A DNA stretch of 64,000 bases from Xanthomonas floridensis (lineage in GTDB: Bacteria > Pseudomonadota > Gammaproteobacteria > Xanthomonadales > Xanthomonadaceae): assembly GCF_001642575.1 (NCBI RefSeq), contig NZ_LXNG01000058.1, positions 1 to 64,000 of the forward strand. Direction: 5' to 3'. Each line of letters begins with the position of its first letter. The stretch's first letter is position 1. Made by a program: the position numbers and the translations under genes. Of the stretch, positions 8,660 through 16,716 are shown in pieces. The notes beneath the pieces are model-generated. The model was not told where the DNA came from, did no database searches, and was given only the letters and a program-made list of their open reading frames with translations.

Positions 8660-10374
8660 GCGAGCAGTTCCAGGTCGAGGTGACGGTGCGTGGGGTAGGG
8701 CGGCAACGCGATCAGGCCGCTGCGGTGCAGGAAATCGCCGAAGCCTTCGTCGCCGGCCTGGTCGCGTTCGGCCGCATAGCGGGCCAGCAGCGGCTCGAGT
8801 GCAGCGAGGATCTCCACTTCGGTGATGTTTTCGCGATACAAGGTGTTGAGGCGTTGGCCGCGGCGGTCGCCGCCGAGCATCAGGTTGTAGCGGCCGGGCG
8901 CCTTGCCCACCAGCGCGATCTCGGCCAGGTAGGGTCGGGAGCAACCGTTCGGGCAGCCGGACAGACGCAGCACGATGGGCGTGTCGGCCAGGCCGTGTCG
9001 TTCCAGCAGCGGCTGCAGGGCCGCACTGAACTCCGGCAGATAGCGCTCGGCCTCGGCCATCGCCAGGCCGCAGGTGGGCAGCGCCACGCAGGCCATCGCG
9101 CCGCGTGCCAGCGCGGTGGCAGCGTGGTTGCCCGCATCCAGCGCGTACTGCGCGACCAGGGCGTCGATGTGTGCCCGCGCGCTGGCGGGCACACCGGCGA
9201 TCACCAGATTCTGGTTGGGCGTCATGCGGAACTCGCCCACCTGCAACTGTGCGATCAACTCTGCAATGGCACGCAACCCGCTCAGGTGTGCAGCGGTGTC
9301 GGTGTCGGCAATGCGGCCGGCCGGCAGCGACAAGGTCAGGTGCCACCGGCCATCTTCGCCTTCCACCCAGCCATAGCGGTCGCCGTTGTGGTCGAACGCG
9401 AAGTGCTTTGCCGGCTGCAGGGCGAACCCGGCGCGGCGCTGGATCTCGGCGACGATGCTATCCAGGCCGTGGTCGTCGATGGTGTACTTGAAACGCGCGC
9501 GCTTGCGCACCGCGCGGTTGCCCAGGTCGCGCTGGGTGGTGACCACCGCGGTGGCGATCTCCAGCAACTGCTCGCGGGTCACGAAGCCGATCACATTGGC
9601 CACGCGCGGCCAGGTCTCGGTGTCGCCGTGGGTGGCACCCATGCCGCCGCCGATACTGACGTTGTAACCGAGCAGCTCGCCGTCACGCAGGATCGCGATG
9701 AAACCCAGATCGTTGGCAAACACGTCCACGTCGTTGAGCGGTGGTGCAGCGAAGCCGATCTTGAACTTGCGCGGCAGATAGCGCTCGCCGTAGATCGGCT
9801 CGTCTTCGCTGCCGGAGCCGGACACGCGTTCTTCGTCCAGCCAGATCTCGTAGTACGCACGGGTATTGGGCAACAGGTGCTCGGATACGCGCGCCGCATC
9901 GGCATACAGCGTGGCATGCGCCTGCGACAGCAGCGGGTTTGCCGCCACCTGTACATTGCGATTGACATCGCCGCAGGCAGCCAGCGTGTCGATCAAGGTG
10001 GCATTGATCGCCTGCATGGTCGCCTTGAGCTCGCGCTTGATCACCCCATGAAACTGGAACGCCTGGCGGGTGGTGATGCGCAGCGAATGATTGGCGTAGC
10101 GCGTGGCGATGCCGTCCAGCGCCAGCCACTGGCTAGGCGAAATCACCCCGCCCGGCGTGCGCGTACGGATCATGAACTGGTACGCCGGCTCCAACTTTTG
10201 CCGGCGCCGCTCGTCGCGAATATCGCGATCATCCTGCTGGTAGCTGCCGTGGTACTTGATCAGCGTCTGATCGTCCTCGCGCAGCGCCCCGGTCACCGCA
10301 TCGGCCAGGCTCTGCTGCAGCGATCCGCGCAGACGGCGACTTTCGGATTTGATGTCTTCGACAGAGTGGCTCAT
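8656..10374 (-). CDS. cysI: NADPH-sulfite reductase hemoprotein (beta) subunit
   Basis: 572 residues. It carries siroheme and a 4Fe-4S cluster and reduces sulfite to sulfide with six electrons delivered by CysJ. The C-terminal half shows the cluster ligands in CVALPTCGLAMAEAER and LSGCPNGC. The N-terminal half has the parachute-type repeat with RTPGGVISPSQW and ITTRQAFQFHG. The start MSHSVEDIKSE at 10374 is preferred. The frame stays open 13 codons further up, but that part translates the GGGAATC repeat (RFPIPDSRFPIP) and would be non-native. The second gene of the operon, it is separated from cysJ by the foldback repeat. Confidence 0.95.
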   Translation of the reverse strand: MSHSVEDIKSESRRLRGSLQQSLADAVTGALREDDQTLIKYHGSYQQDDRDIRDERRRQKLEPAYQFMIRTRTPGGVISPSQWLALDGIATRYANHSLRITTRQAFQFHGVIKRELKATMQAINATLIDTLAACGDVNRNVQVAANPLLSQAHATLYADAARVSEHLLPNTRAYYEIWLDEERVSGSGSEDEPIYGERYLPRKFKIGFAAPPLNDVDVFANDLGFIAILRDGELLGYNVSIGGGMGATHGDTETWPRVANVIGFVTREQLLEIATAVVTTQRDLGNRAVRKRARFKYTIDDHGLDSIVAEIQRRAGFALQPAKHFAFDHNGDRYGWVEGEDGRWHLTLSLPAGRIADTDTAAHLSGLRAIAELIAQLQVGEFRMTPNQNLVIAGVPASARAHIDALVAQYALDAGNHAATALARGAMACVALPTCGLAMAEAERYLPEFSAALQPLLERHGLADTPIVLRLSGCPNGCSRPYLAEIALVGKAPGRYNLMLGGDRRGQRLNTLYRENITEVEILAALEPLLARYAAERDQAGDEGFGDFLHRSGLIALPPYPTHRHLDLELLA

Positions 10375-10479
10375 GGGAATCGGGAATCGGGAGTCGGGAA
10401 TGGGGAATCGCAAAGGCGGTGTGATCTATCGAGATTTTTCAGTTGAAGGCTGTTCCGATTCCCGATTCCCGATTCCCGG
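10375..10479. repeat. Foldback repeat B between cysJ and cysI
   Basis: GGGAATC-type units at 10375-10411 and their inverted complement GATTCCC at 10456-10478 flank a unique core of about 44 bp. The element fills almost the whole cysJ-cysI gap. In the mRNA it would form a long hairpin between the two subunit genes, just upstream of the cysI start codon, and would overlap its ribosome-binding region. Confidence 0.9.
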
Positions 10480-10481
10480 CC

Positions 10482-12329
10482 TCAATAGACATCACGTGCA
10501 TACCGCCCCTCCACCTGCAGCTGGGTGAGATAGGCCGCAGCCGCTTCCGCATCCAGGGCGCCATGGGTGCTGACGATGTCCAGCAGTGCGGCGTGCACGT
10601 CCTTGCCCATGCCGATGGCGCCGCACACGTACACGTGCGCACCGCCTTGCAGCCAGGCGTAGACGTCGGCGCCGCGCTCGCGCAGGCGGTGCTGCACATA
10701 GACCTTTTCACTGTGGTCGCGCGAGAACGCCAGGTCCAGGGCATGCAGCTCGCCGCGGTGCAGGGCCTGCTGCCATTCGGCCTGGTACAGGAAATCGGTG
10801 TTGAAGTGCTGGGCGCCGAAGAACAGCCAGTTGCGGCCGCGGGCGCCGGTTTCGGCGCGTTCCTGAACGAAGCCGCGGAACGGCGCCACGCCGGTGCCCG
10901 GGCCGATCATCAGGATGTCGCGGTGGGTGTCAGCCGGCACGCGGAAGCGTTCGTTCGGCTCGATGTAGACCGGTGCGGTTTCGCCTTCGGCAAGCGCAGC
11001 GAGAAAGCCGCTGGCCGACCCCAGGTGCGCATGCCCGTGGGCCTGGTAGTTGAGCTCGTCCACGGCCAGATGCACCTCCTCGCCCACACGCTTGCGACTG
11101 GAGGCGATCGAGTACAGCCGCGGGGTGAGCGGGCGCAGGCTGGCCAGCAGGCTGGCATGGTCCCAGTCCGCCGGCCAGCGGCGCAGCACGTCGATCACCT
11201 GATGATCGGCAAGCAGCGCCGCCAGGCCGGCGGTCTGGGTCGGGGCGAGCAGCGCCTGCAGCTCGTGGGCACCGGCGCGCTCGGCATGTGCGGCAAGAAA
11301 GGGCCGCGATAGCTTGGTCAGTTCGCGCCGGCTGCTCAGCCAGTCGCGCAGGGGCAGGGTGTCCTCGCCAACCGTGACGGCGGCATCGCCACCCAGGCGC
11401 ACCGCCTGCAGCAGCGGCTCCACCAGCGCCGGCGGATTGCGGTGGACGATGCCCAATGCATCGCCCGGCTCGTAGCTCAGGCCGCTGCCGTCCAGCGAGA
11501 ATTCCAGGTGCCGCACGCGCTTGCCAGGTTGCGCATAGACCCGGAACCCCGGGCCCTTGAAGTCACGCCCGCTGATGACCTGGTTGGCCAGCAGCTCGGC
11601 GCCGAACGGATGCTGGTGCGACCAGGCCGGCGCGGCGGGGCTGCTGCGCAATGGCGTGATCGTGGCCGAGTGCGGACCGCTCTTGAGCTGCTCGCGTGCG
11701 TGCCTGAGCGCCTGCGTGCGCCAGGGGGTGGCTACGCTGTCGATGTCCAGGTCGGCTTCGCCGCGCGGCTGCACGCGGCTGGCCCCCAGCTCGGCCAGGC
11801 GTTCATCGATGCGCCGCGCAATCCCGCAAAAGTCCGCATAGCTGGAGTCGCCCAGGCCCAGCACCGCGTACTTGAGCTCGGGCAGCTTGGGCGCGCGTCG
11901 GCCGGTGAGGAATTCCACCAGGCCGATCGCATCGTCCGGCGGGTCGCCTTCTCCCTGGGTGCTGACCACCACGTACAGCAGGCGTTCGCTGGCCAGCTCG
12001 CGGGTGGGGTAGGCATCGGCGCGCAGCAGCCGCACGTGCAGGCCCGCGGCCTCGGCGTCGGCGGCCAGGTGTTCGGCCTGCCGGCGCGCGTTGCCGGTCT
12101 GGCTGCCGTACAGCACGGTCAGGCGCTGGCTGTCCTGCGCCACTGCCTGCGACTGCCCGCCCGGCAGCACCGCCAGCGCGCGCGGCGGCTGGCCCTGGGC
12201 CAGCCCGGCGGTATAGCCGGACAGCCACCACAACGACGCGGCATCCAGACCGTCCACCAACCGTTCCAGCAGCGCCTTGCGCTCGTCGGGCAAGGGGCTG
12301 GGCGGTAGCGCGGAGCTGGCGGCAGTCAT
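10482..12329 (-). CDS. cysJ: NADPH-sulfite reductase flavoprotein (alpha) subunit
   Basis: 615 residues. It passes electrons from NADPH through FAD and FMN to CysI. An N-terminal flavodoxin-like FMN domain (TVLYGSQTGNARRQAEHLA, STQGEGDPPDD, GLGDSSYADFCG) is followed by an FAD-binding region (RLYSIASS) and an NADP-binding region (MIGPGTGVAPFRGFVQER, WLFFGAQH, YVCGAIGMGKDV). The protein ends in the usual aromatic residue (RYARDVY). First gene of the minus-strand operon, it diverges from cysD with 178 bp between the starts. Confidence 0.95.
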   Translation of the reverse strand: MTAASSALPPSPLPDERKALLERLVDGLDAASLWWLSGYTAGLAQGQPPRALAVLPGGQSQAVAQDSQRLTVLYGSQTGNARRQAEHLAADAEAAGLHVRLLRADAYPTRELASERLLYVVVSTQGEGDPPDDAIGLVEFLTGRRAPKLPELKYAVLGLGDSSYADFCGIARRIDERLAELGASRVQPRGEADLDIDSVATPWRTQALRHAREQLKSGPHSATITPLRSSPAAPAWSHQHPFGAELLANQVISGRDFKGPGFRVYAQPGKRVRHLEFSLDGSGLSYEPGDALGIVHRNPPALVEPLLQAVRLGGDAAVTVGEDTLPLRDWLSSRRELTKLSRPFLAAHAERAGAHELQALLAPTQTAGLAALLADHQVIDVLRRWPADWDHASLLASLRPLTPRLYSIASSRKRVGEEVHLAVDELNYQAHGHAHLGSASGFLAALAEGETAPVYIEPNERFRVPADTHRDILMIGPGTGVAPFRGFVQERAETGARGRNWLFFGAQHFNTDFLYQAEWQQALHRGELHALDLAFSRDHSEKVYVQHRLRERGADVYAWLQGGAHVYVCGAIGMGKDVHAALLDIVSTHGALDAEAAAAYLTQLQVEGRYARDVY

Positions 12330-12407
12330 TCGGGTCCGGGGGCTTGGATGAGACCGACGATGTTAGGGAAACGTTGCAGTCACCAGAAAGGAGCAGCCGT
12401 TATCGCG

Positions 12408-12439
12408 TTATGCCGGCCGCTTATTTCGGGCCGGCATAA
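12408..12439. promoter_or_regulatory. Inverted repeat in the divergent cysJ/cysD promoter region
   Basis: A perfect 11-bp inverted repeat, TTATGCCGGCC (12408-12418) and GGCCGGCATAA (12429-12439), lies midway between the two divergent sulfur operons. Its outer TTAT/ATAA edges resemble the AT-containing half-sites of CysB-type LysR regulators. It could be a shared operator or a transcript hairpin. This is inference from position and symmetry. Confidence 0.45.
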
Positions 12440-12507
12440 GCCCGGCACACACTGCAGCGCCTTGCCCTACCATCGGATGGCCCGCCACCGATGCCGACGA
12501 CATCCCG

Positions 12508-13416
12508 ATGACCCTGCTGCCGCTGTCCCACCTCGACCGGCTCGAAGCCGAAAGCATCCACATCCTGCGCGAAGTCGCCGCCGAATTCCGGGCGCCGGTG
12601 ATGCTGTATTCGGTCGGCAAGGACAGCTCGGTCCTGCTGCATCTGCTGCTCAAGGCATTCGCGCCGTCGCCGCCGCCGATTCCGCTGCTGCATGTGGACA
12701 CGCGCTGGAAGTTCCGCGAGATGATCGCCTTCCGCGATCGCCGCGCCACCGAAACCGGTGTGGACCTGCGCGTGCACATCAACCCCGACGGCATCGCCCA
12801 GGACATCGGCCCGATCAGCCATGGTGCCGCGGTGCACACCGACATCATGAAGACCCAGGGGCTCAAGCAGGCGCTGGAGCAGGGCCGCTTCGATGCGGCG
12901 ATCGGCGGGGCGCGGCGCGACGAGGAGAAGTCGCGCGCCAAGGAGCGGGTGTTCTCGTTTCGCAATGCGCGCCATCGCTGGGACCCGAAGAACCAGCGTC
13001 CGGAGCTGTGGAATCTGTACAACGCACGCACCAGCCCCGGCGAAAGCGTGCGCGTGTTCCCGCTGTCCAACTGGACCGAGCTGGATATCTGGCTGTACAT
13101 CTACCGCGAGAAAATCCCGGTAGTGCCGCTGTATTTCGCTGCACCGCGCCCGGTCGTGGCGCGCGACGGCGCCTGGATCATGGTCGACGACGCACGCCTG
13201 CCGCTGCACCCTGGCGAAACCCCGCAGCTGCGCTCGATACGCTTCCGCACGCTGGGCTGCTACCCGCTCACCGGCGCGATCGACTCCACCGCCGACACGC
13301 TGGAAGCGGTGATCGCCGAAATGCTGGTCAGCACCAGCTCCGAGCGCCAGGGCCGCATGATCGATCATGCGCCGGGCGCCTCGATGGAACAGAAAAAGCT
13401 TGAGGGGTATTTCTGA
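12508..13416 (+). CDS. cysD: Sulfate adenylyltransferase subunit 2
   Basis: 302 residues. This is the ATP-pyrophosphatase-type catalytic subunit of ATP sulfurylase, which makes APS from sulfate and ATP with CysN GTP hydrolysis. Marks are the PP-loop YSVGKDSSVLLHLLLKAF, LLHVDTRWKFREM, GGARRDEEKSRAKER and GCYPLTGAI. It is full length for the family. The gene starts the plus-strand sulfate activation operon, and its stop overlaps the cysNC start by one base (TGATG). Confidence 0.96.
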   Translation: MTLLPLSHLDRLEAESIHILREVAAEFRAPVMLYSVGKDSSVLLHLLLKAFAPSPPPIPLLHVDTRWKFREMIAFRDRRATETGVDLRVHINPDGIAQDIGPISHGAAVHTDIMKTQGLKQALEQGRFDAAIGGARRDEEKSRAKERVFSFRNARHRWDPKNQRPELWNLYNARTSPGESVRVFPLSNWTELDIWLYIYREKIPVVPLYFAAPRPVVARDGAWIMVDDARLPLHPGETPQLRSIRFRTLGCYPLTGAIDSTADTLEAVIAEMLVSTSSERQGRMIDHAPGASMEQKKLEGYF

Positions 13417-15392
13417 TGGGCAGTGATTCGGGAATGGGGAATGGGGAATCGCAACAGCAGCTGGCTGCGAACGCGACGAGGGAAGAGGGCGCCTTTGCGA
13501 TTCCCGATTCCCCACTCCCGATTCCCGGCGCGATCAGCGCCTACCTCCAACAGCACGAAGCCAAGCCGCTGCTGCGCTTCATCACCTGCGGCAGCGTGGA
13601 CGATGGCAAGAGCACATTGATCGGGCGGTTGCTGTACGACAGCAAGCGCTTGTTCGACGATCAATTGGCAGCGCTGGAAAGCGATAGCCGCCGCCATGGC
13701 ACCCAGGGCGAGGGCATCGATTACGCCTTGCTGATGGACGGGCTGGCGGCCGAGCGCGAGCAGGGCATCACCATCGATGTGGCCTACCGCTATTTCGATA
13801 CCGACCGGCGCAAGTTCATCGTGGCCGATTGCCCCGGCCATGAGCAGTACACCCGCAACATGGCCACCGGTGCGTCCACCGCCGATGTGGCGGTGGTGCT
13901 GGTGGATGCACGCAAGGGGCTGCTGACCCAGACCCGCCGGCACAGCTACATCGTGTCGCTGCTGGGTATCGGCCACGTGGTGCTGGCGGTCAACAAGATG
14001 GATCTGGTGGACTACGACGCGCAGGTGTTCGCCGACATCGCCGAGGGCTACCGCGCACTGGCCGCACAGCTGGGCATCGCCGATGTGCACTGCATCCCGT
14101 TGTCGGCGCTGGCCGGCGAAAACCTGTCCGCCCCGTCCACCCGCATGCCGTGGTACCAGGGGCCGCATCTGCTGCAGCATCTGGAGAGTGTGCAACTGGC
14201 GTCGCCGGAGGACGCCGGCGGCCTGCGTCTGCCGGTGCAATGGGTCAACCGGCCCAATTCGCAGTTTCGCGGCTACGCCGGCACCATCGCGGCCGGGCAG
14301 GTACGGGTAGGCGATGCGGTGGTGGTGGTGCCATCCGGGCGGCGCTCGCAGGTAGCCAGCGTGCTCGATGCCAATGGCGCGGTGGACGGCGCACGTGCCG
14401 GTCAGGCAGTGACGCTGACCTTGTCCGACGAGATCGATATCAGCCGCGGCGACATCATCGCCGGCATCGATGATCCGCCCGAAGTGGCCGACCAGTTCGC
14501 CGCGCATCTGTTGTGGATGGACGATGCCGCGCTGCTGCCGGGGCGCCCGTACTGGCTGAAGATCGGCGCACGCACGGTCACCGCGAGCATCAGCGAGATC
14601 AAGCACAAGGTCGATGTGAATACCCAGGAGCGCCTGGCCGCCAAGCGGCTGGAGCTCAATGAGGTGGGCTACTGCAATCTGTCGCTGGACGAACCTATTG
14701 CATTCGCGCCGTATGCGCGCGACCGTGTGCTGGGCGGCTTCATCCTGATCGACCGGCAGACCCATGCCACCGTGGCCGCCGGTACGCTGGAATTCGCGCT
14801 GCGCCGTGCCGGCAACGTGCACTGGCAGCATCTGGATGTGGACCGCAGTGCGCGGGCACGCATCAAGGGGCAGACGCCGCGCGTGCTGTGGTTCACCGGC
14901 CTGTCCGGTGCCGGCAAATCCACCGTGGCCAATCTGGTCGACAAGCGCCTGCATGCGCTGGGCTATCACACCTTCATCCTGGACGGCGACAACGTGCGCC
15001 ACGGGCTCAACCGCGATCTGGGCTTCACCGACGAAGGTCGCGTGGAAAACATCCGCCGCGTGGCCGAGGTGGCGCGGCTGATGGCCGATGCCGGGCTGAT
15101 CGTGCTGGTCAGCTTCATCTCGCCGTTCCGCGCCGAGCGCCAACTGGCACGCGAACGCTTCGAGGTGGGCGAGTTCGTCGAGGTGTTCGTCGATGTGCCG
15201 CTGGCGGTGGCCGAGGCGCGCGATGTGAAGGGGTTATACCGCAAGGCCCGCGCCGGGCAGATTCCCAATTTCACCGGCATCGACTCGCCCTACGAGCCGC
15301 CGGAGACGCCGGAGATCCATCTTCACGCCGACGGTGAGAATGTAGAGGCGCTGGCGCGCCAGGTGCTGGGGTATCTCGGGCTGGAGCGCTGA
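13416..15392 (+). CDS. cysNC: Bifunctional sulfate adenylyltransferase subunit 1 / APS kinase (CysN-CysC fusion)
   Basis: 658 residues. Residues ~50-440 are the EF-Tu-like GTPase CysN (P-loop GSVDDGKST, DCPGHEQYTRN, NKMD). Residues ~470-658 are the APS kinase CysC (GLSGAGKST, LDGDNVRHGLNRDLGF), which phosphorylates APS to PAPS. The fusion is common in xanthomonads. The start is fixed by TGATG coupling to cysD and the upstream GAGGGG ribosome site. The first ~38 residues (SDSGMGNGES ... FAIPDSPLPIPGA) are translated from a GGGAATC foldback element, not from family sequence, and no alternative ATG lies between the repeat and the conserved ISAYLQQHE region. Confidence 0.95.
   Translation: MGSDSGMGNGESQQQLAANATREEGAFAIPDSPLPIPGAISAYLQQHEAKPLLRFITCGSVDDGKSTLIGRLLYDSKRLFDDQLAALESDSRRHGTQGEGIDYALLMDGLAAEREQGITIDVAYRYFDTDRRKFIVADCPGHEQYTRNMATGASTADVAVVLVDARKGLLTQTRRHSYIVSLLGIGHVVLAVNKMDLVDYDAQVFADIAEGYRALAAQLGIADVHCIPLSALAGENLSAPSTRMPWYQGPHLLQHLESVQLASPEDAGGLRLPVQWVNRPNSQFRGYAGTIAAGQVRVGDAVVVVPSGRRSQVASVLDANGAVDGARAGQAVTLTLSDEIDISRGDIIAGIDDPPEVADQFAAHLLWMDDAALLPGRPYWLKIGARTVTASISEIKHKVDVNTQERLAAKRLELNEVGYCNLSLDEPIAFAPYARDRVLGGFILIDRQTHATVAAGTLEFALRRAGNVHWQHLDVDRSARARIKGQTPRVLWFTGLSGAGKSTVANLVDKRLHALGYHTFILDGDNVRHGLNRDLGFTDEGRVENIRRVAEVARLMADAGLIVLVSFISPFRAERQLARERFEVGEFVEVFVDVPLAVAEARDVKGLYRKARAGQIPNFTGIDSPYEPPETPEIHLHADGENVEALARQVLGYLGLER
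13424..13528. repeat. Foldback repeat C inside the 5' end of cysNC
   Basis: Direct GGGAATG/GGGAATC units at 13424-13451 and inverted GATTCCC units at 13498-13528 flank a 46-bp core. The element is about 105 bp, a multiple of three, so it lies in frame within the coding sequence. It encodes glycine/serine-rich and proline-rich linker-like peptides. Confidence 0.9.
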
Positions 15393-15456
15393 GCGCGATG
15401 CAGGCGGCACAGCGGGCAGTGGCAGGCAGGACAGGCGGCACGCGATCCATGGGCAC

Positions 15457-15474
15457 CCCGGTGCGCCGGGTTTG
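15457..15474 (+). terminator. Weak terminator-like hairpin after cysNC
   Basis: A 5-bp stem (CCCGG at 15457-15461, CCGGG at 15466-15470) with a TGCG loop is followed by TTTG. It lies 65 bp after the cysNC stop and could end the cysD-cysNC transcript. The U-tract is short, so confidence is low. Confidence 0.3.
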
Positions 15475-15648
15475 TGATGCCCGCTTGGGCTCGCTTGCCG
15501 CTGCAGGCAGTGCGTTCTGCGTCACGCTCGACAGCGCATCGTGACGCCGGCGACAAGGGTCGTTGGTCATGGTGCAAAGCGCGCCCTTTCCGGCAATTCA
15601 TGGCGGCGAGGTCGGTAAACTTTCGCCGTACCCCGCCAGGATGTTCTG

Positions 15649-16716
15649 ATGCTTGTTCTGCCCAGCGCGCGTGTCTGCGTTGCGCTTCTGTTGGCCGTAT
15701 GGCTGTCCGGTTGTTCCCGTCAGGCGAGTGCGCCGGCGGTGGCCAAGCCCATCCCGGTGGTGGTGCAGCCGGTAGCAGTGCAACCCTGGAACTCCACCGT
15801 GCAGTCCATCGCCACCGTGCGTGCGCGCGAGTCGGTGGCGCTGACCGCCGCGGTCAGCGATGTGGTCGAGCAGGTCTATTTTGATAGCGGCGATGAGGTC
15901 AAGGCCGGGCAGCTGCTGCTGCGCTTGCGTGGCAATTCGCAGCAGGCCGCGCTGACCGCCGCACAGGCCACCTTCGAGGAAACCGACCAGCTGTACCGGC
16001 GCCAGTTGAGCCTGGTGGGCCAGCAGCTGGTGGCCAAGTCCACGGTCGATACCCAGCGCGCGTTGCGCGATGCCGCGCAGGCGCGCGTGCAGCAGATGCG
16101 TGCGGAAATCACCGACCGCGAGGTGCGCGCGCCATTTTCCGGCGTGCTGGGCATCCGCCAGATCAGCCCGGGCTCGTTGATCACATCCAGCACGGTGATC
16201 GCCACGCTGGACGATGTGGCGCGCATGTACGTGGATTTCCAGGTCCCGGAATCGCAATTCGGCCTGGTGCAGCTTGGCAATACCGTCAACGGCACTGCCG
16301 CGGCGTATCCGGGGGCGCGTTTCGAAGGCGAGGTGGCGGCGATCGATTCGCGGATCGACGAGACCACGCGTTCGGTCACGGTGCGGGCGGATTTCCCCAA
16401 CGACGATCGCCGGCTGCGTCCGGGCATGCTGCTGGATGTGCGGCTGTTCCAGCCGGCGCGGCAGGCGGTGGTGATTCCGGAGATCGCGGTGGTGCAGGTG
16501 GGGCGCGAGTCCTATGTGTTCCGGGTCAAGCCCGACAGCAGCGTGGAGCGCGCCGACGTGCGCCTGGGCGAGCGACGCGATGGCAAGGTGGAAATCCTCG
16601 AAGGCCTCAAGGCCGGTGAGCGCATCGTGGTGGATGGCACCGGCAAGCTGCGGCCCGGCCTGAAGGTCGCCGACCAGCCGGCACCGGCGCGGGCTACCCC
16701 GCAGGCTGCACGATGA
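15649..16716 (+). CDS. RND efflux periplasmic adaptor (membrane fusion) lipoprotein
   Basis: 355 residues. An N-terminal lipoprotein signal ends at the lipobox LSGC (Cys ~22). A HlyD-type barrel-sandwich/lipoyl region follows (VEQVYFDSGDEVKAGQLLLRL ... VRAPFSGVLGIRQISPGSLI) around an alpha-hairpin, then a beta-barrel domain (FEGEVAAIDSRIDETTRSVTVRA) and a membrane-proximal domain. It should bridge the downstream RND pump to an outer-membrane channel. No outer-membrane factor gene is adjacent, so a TolC-like protein from elsewhere is presumably used. The gene overlaps the pump gene by 4 bp (ATGA). The substrate is not determinable. Confidence 0.92.
   Translation: MLVLPSARVCVALLLAVWLSGCSRQASAPAVAKPIPVVVQPVAVQPWNSTVQSIATVRARESVALTAAVSDVVEQVYFDSGDEVKAGQLLLRLRGNSQQAALTAAQATFEETDQLYRRQLSLVGQQLVAKSTVDTQRALRDAAQARVQQMRAEITDREVRAPFSGVLGIRQISPGSLITSSTVIATLDDVARMYVDFQVPESQFGLVQLGNTVNGTAAAYPGARFEGEVAAIDSRIDETTRSVTVRADFPNDDRRLRPGMLLDVRLFQPARQAVVIPEIAVVQVGRESYVFRVKPDSSVERADVRLGERRDGKVEILEGLKAGERIVVDGTGKLRPGLKVADQPAPARATPQAAR

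Noticed and set aside
10375..10413. Upstream start for cysI (13 extra codons)
   Set aside because: The extra residues are translated repeat, and the conserved CysI N-terminus begins at 10374.
8620..10446. 608-residue plus-strand frame opposite cysI
   Set aside because: High-GC antisense frame; cysI on the other strand has all cluster motifs.
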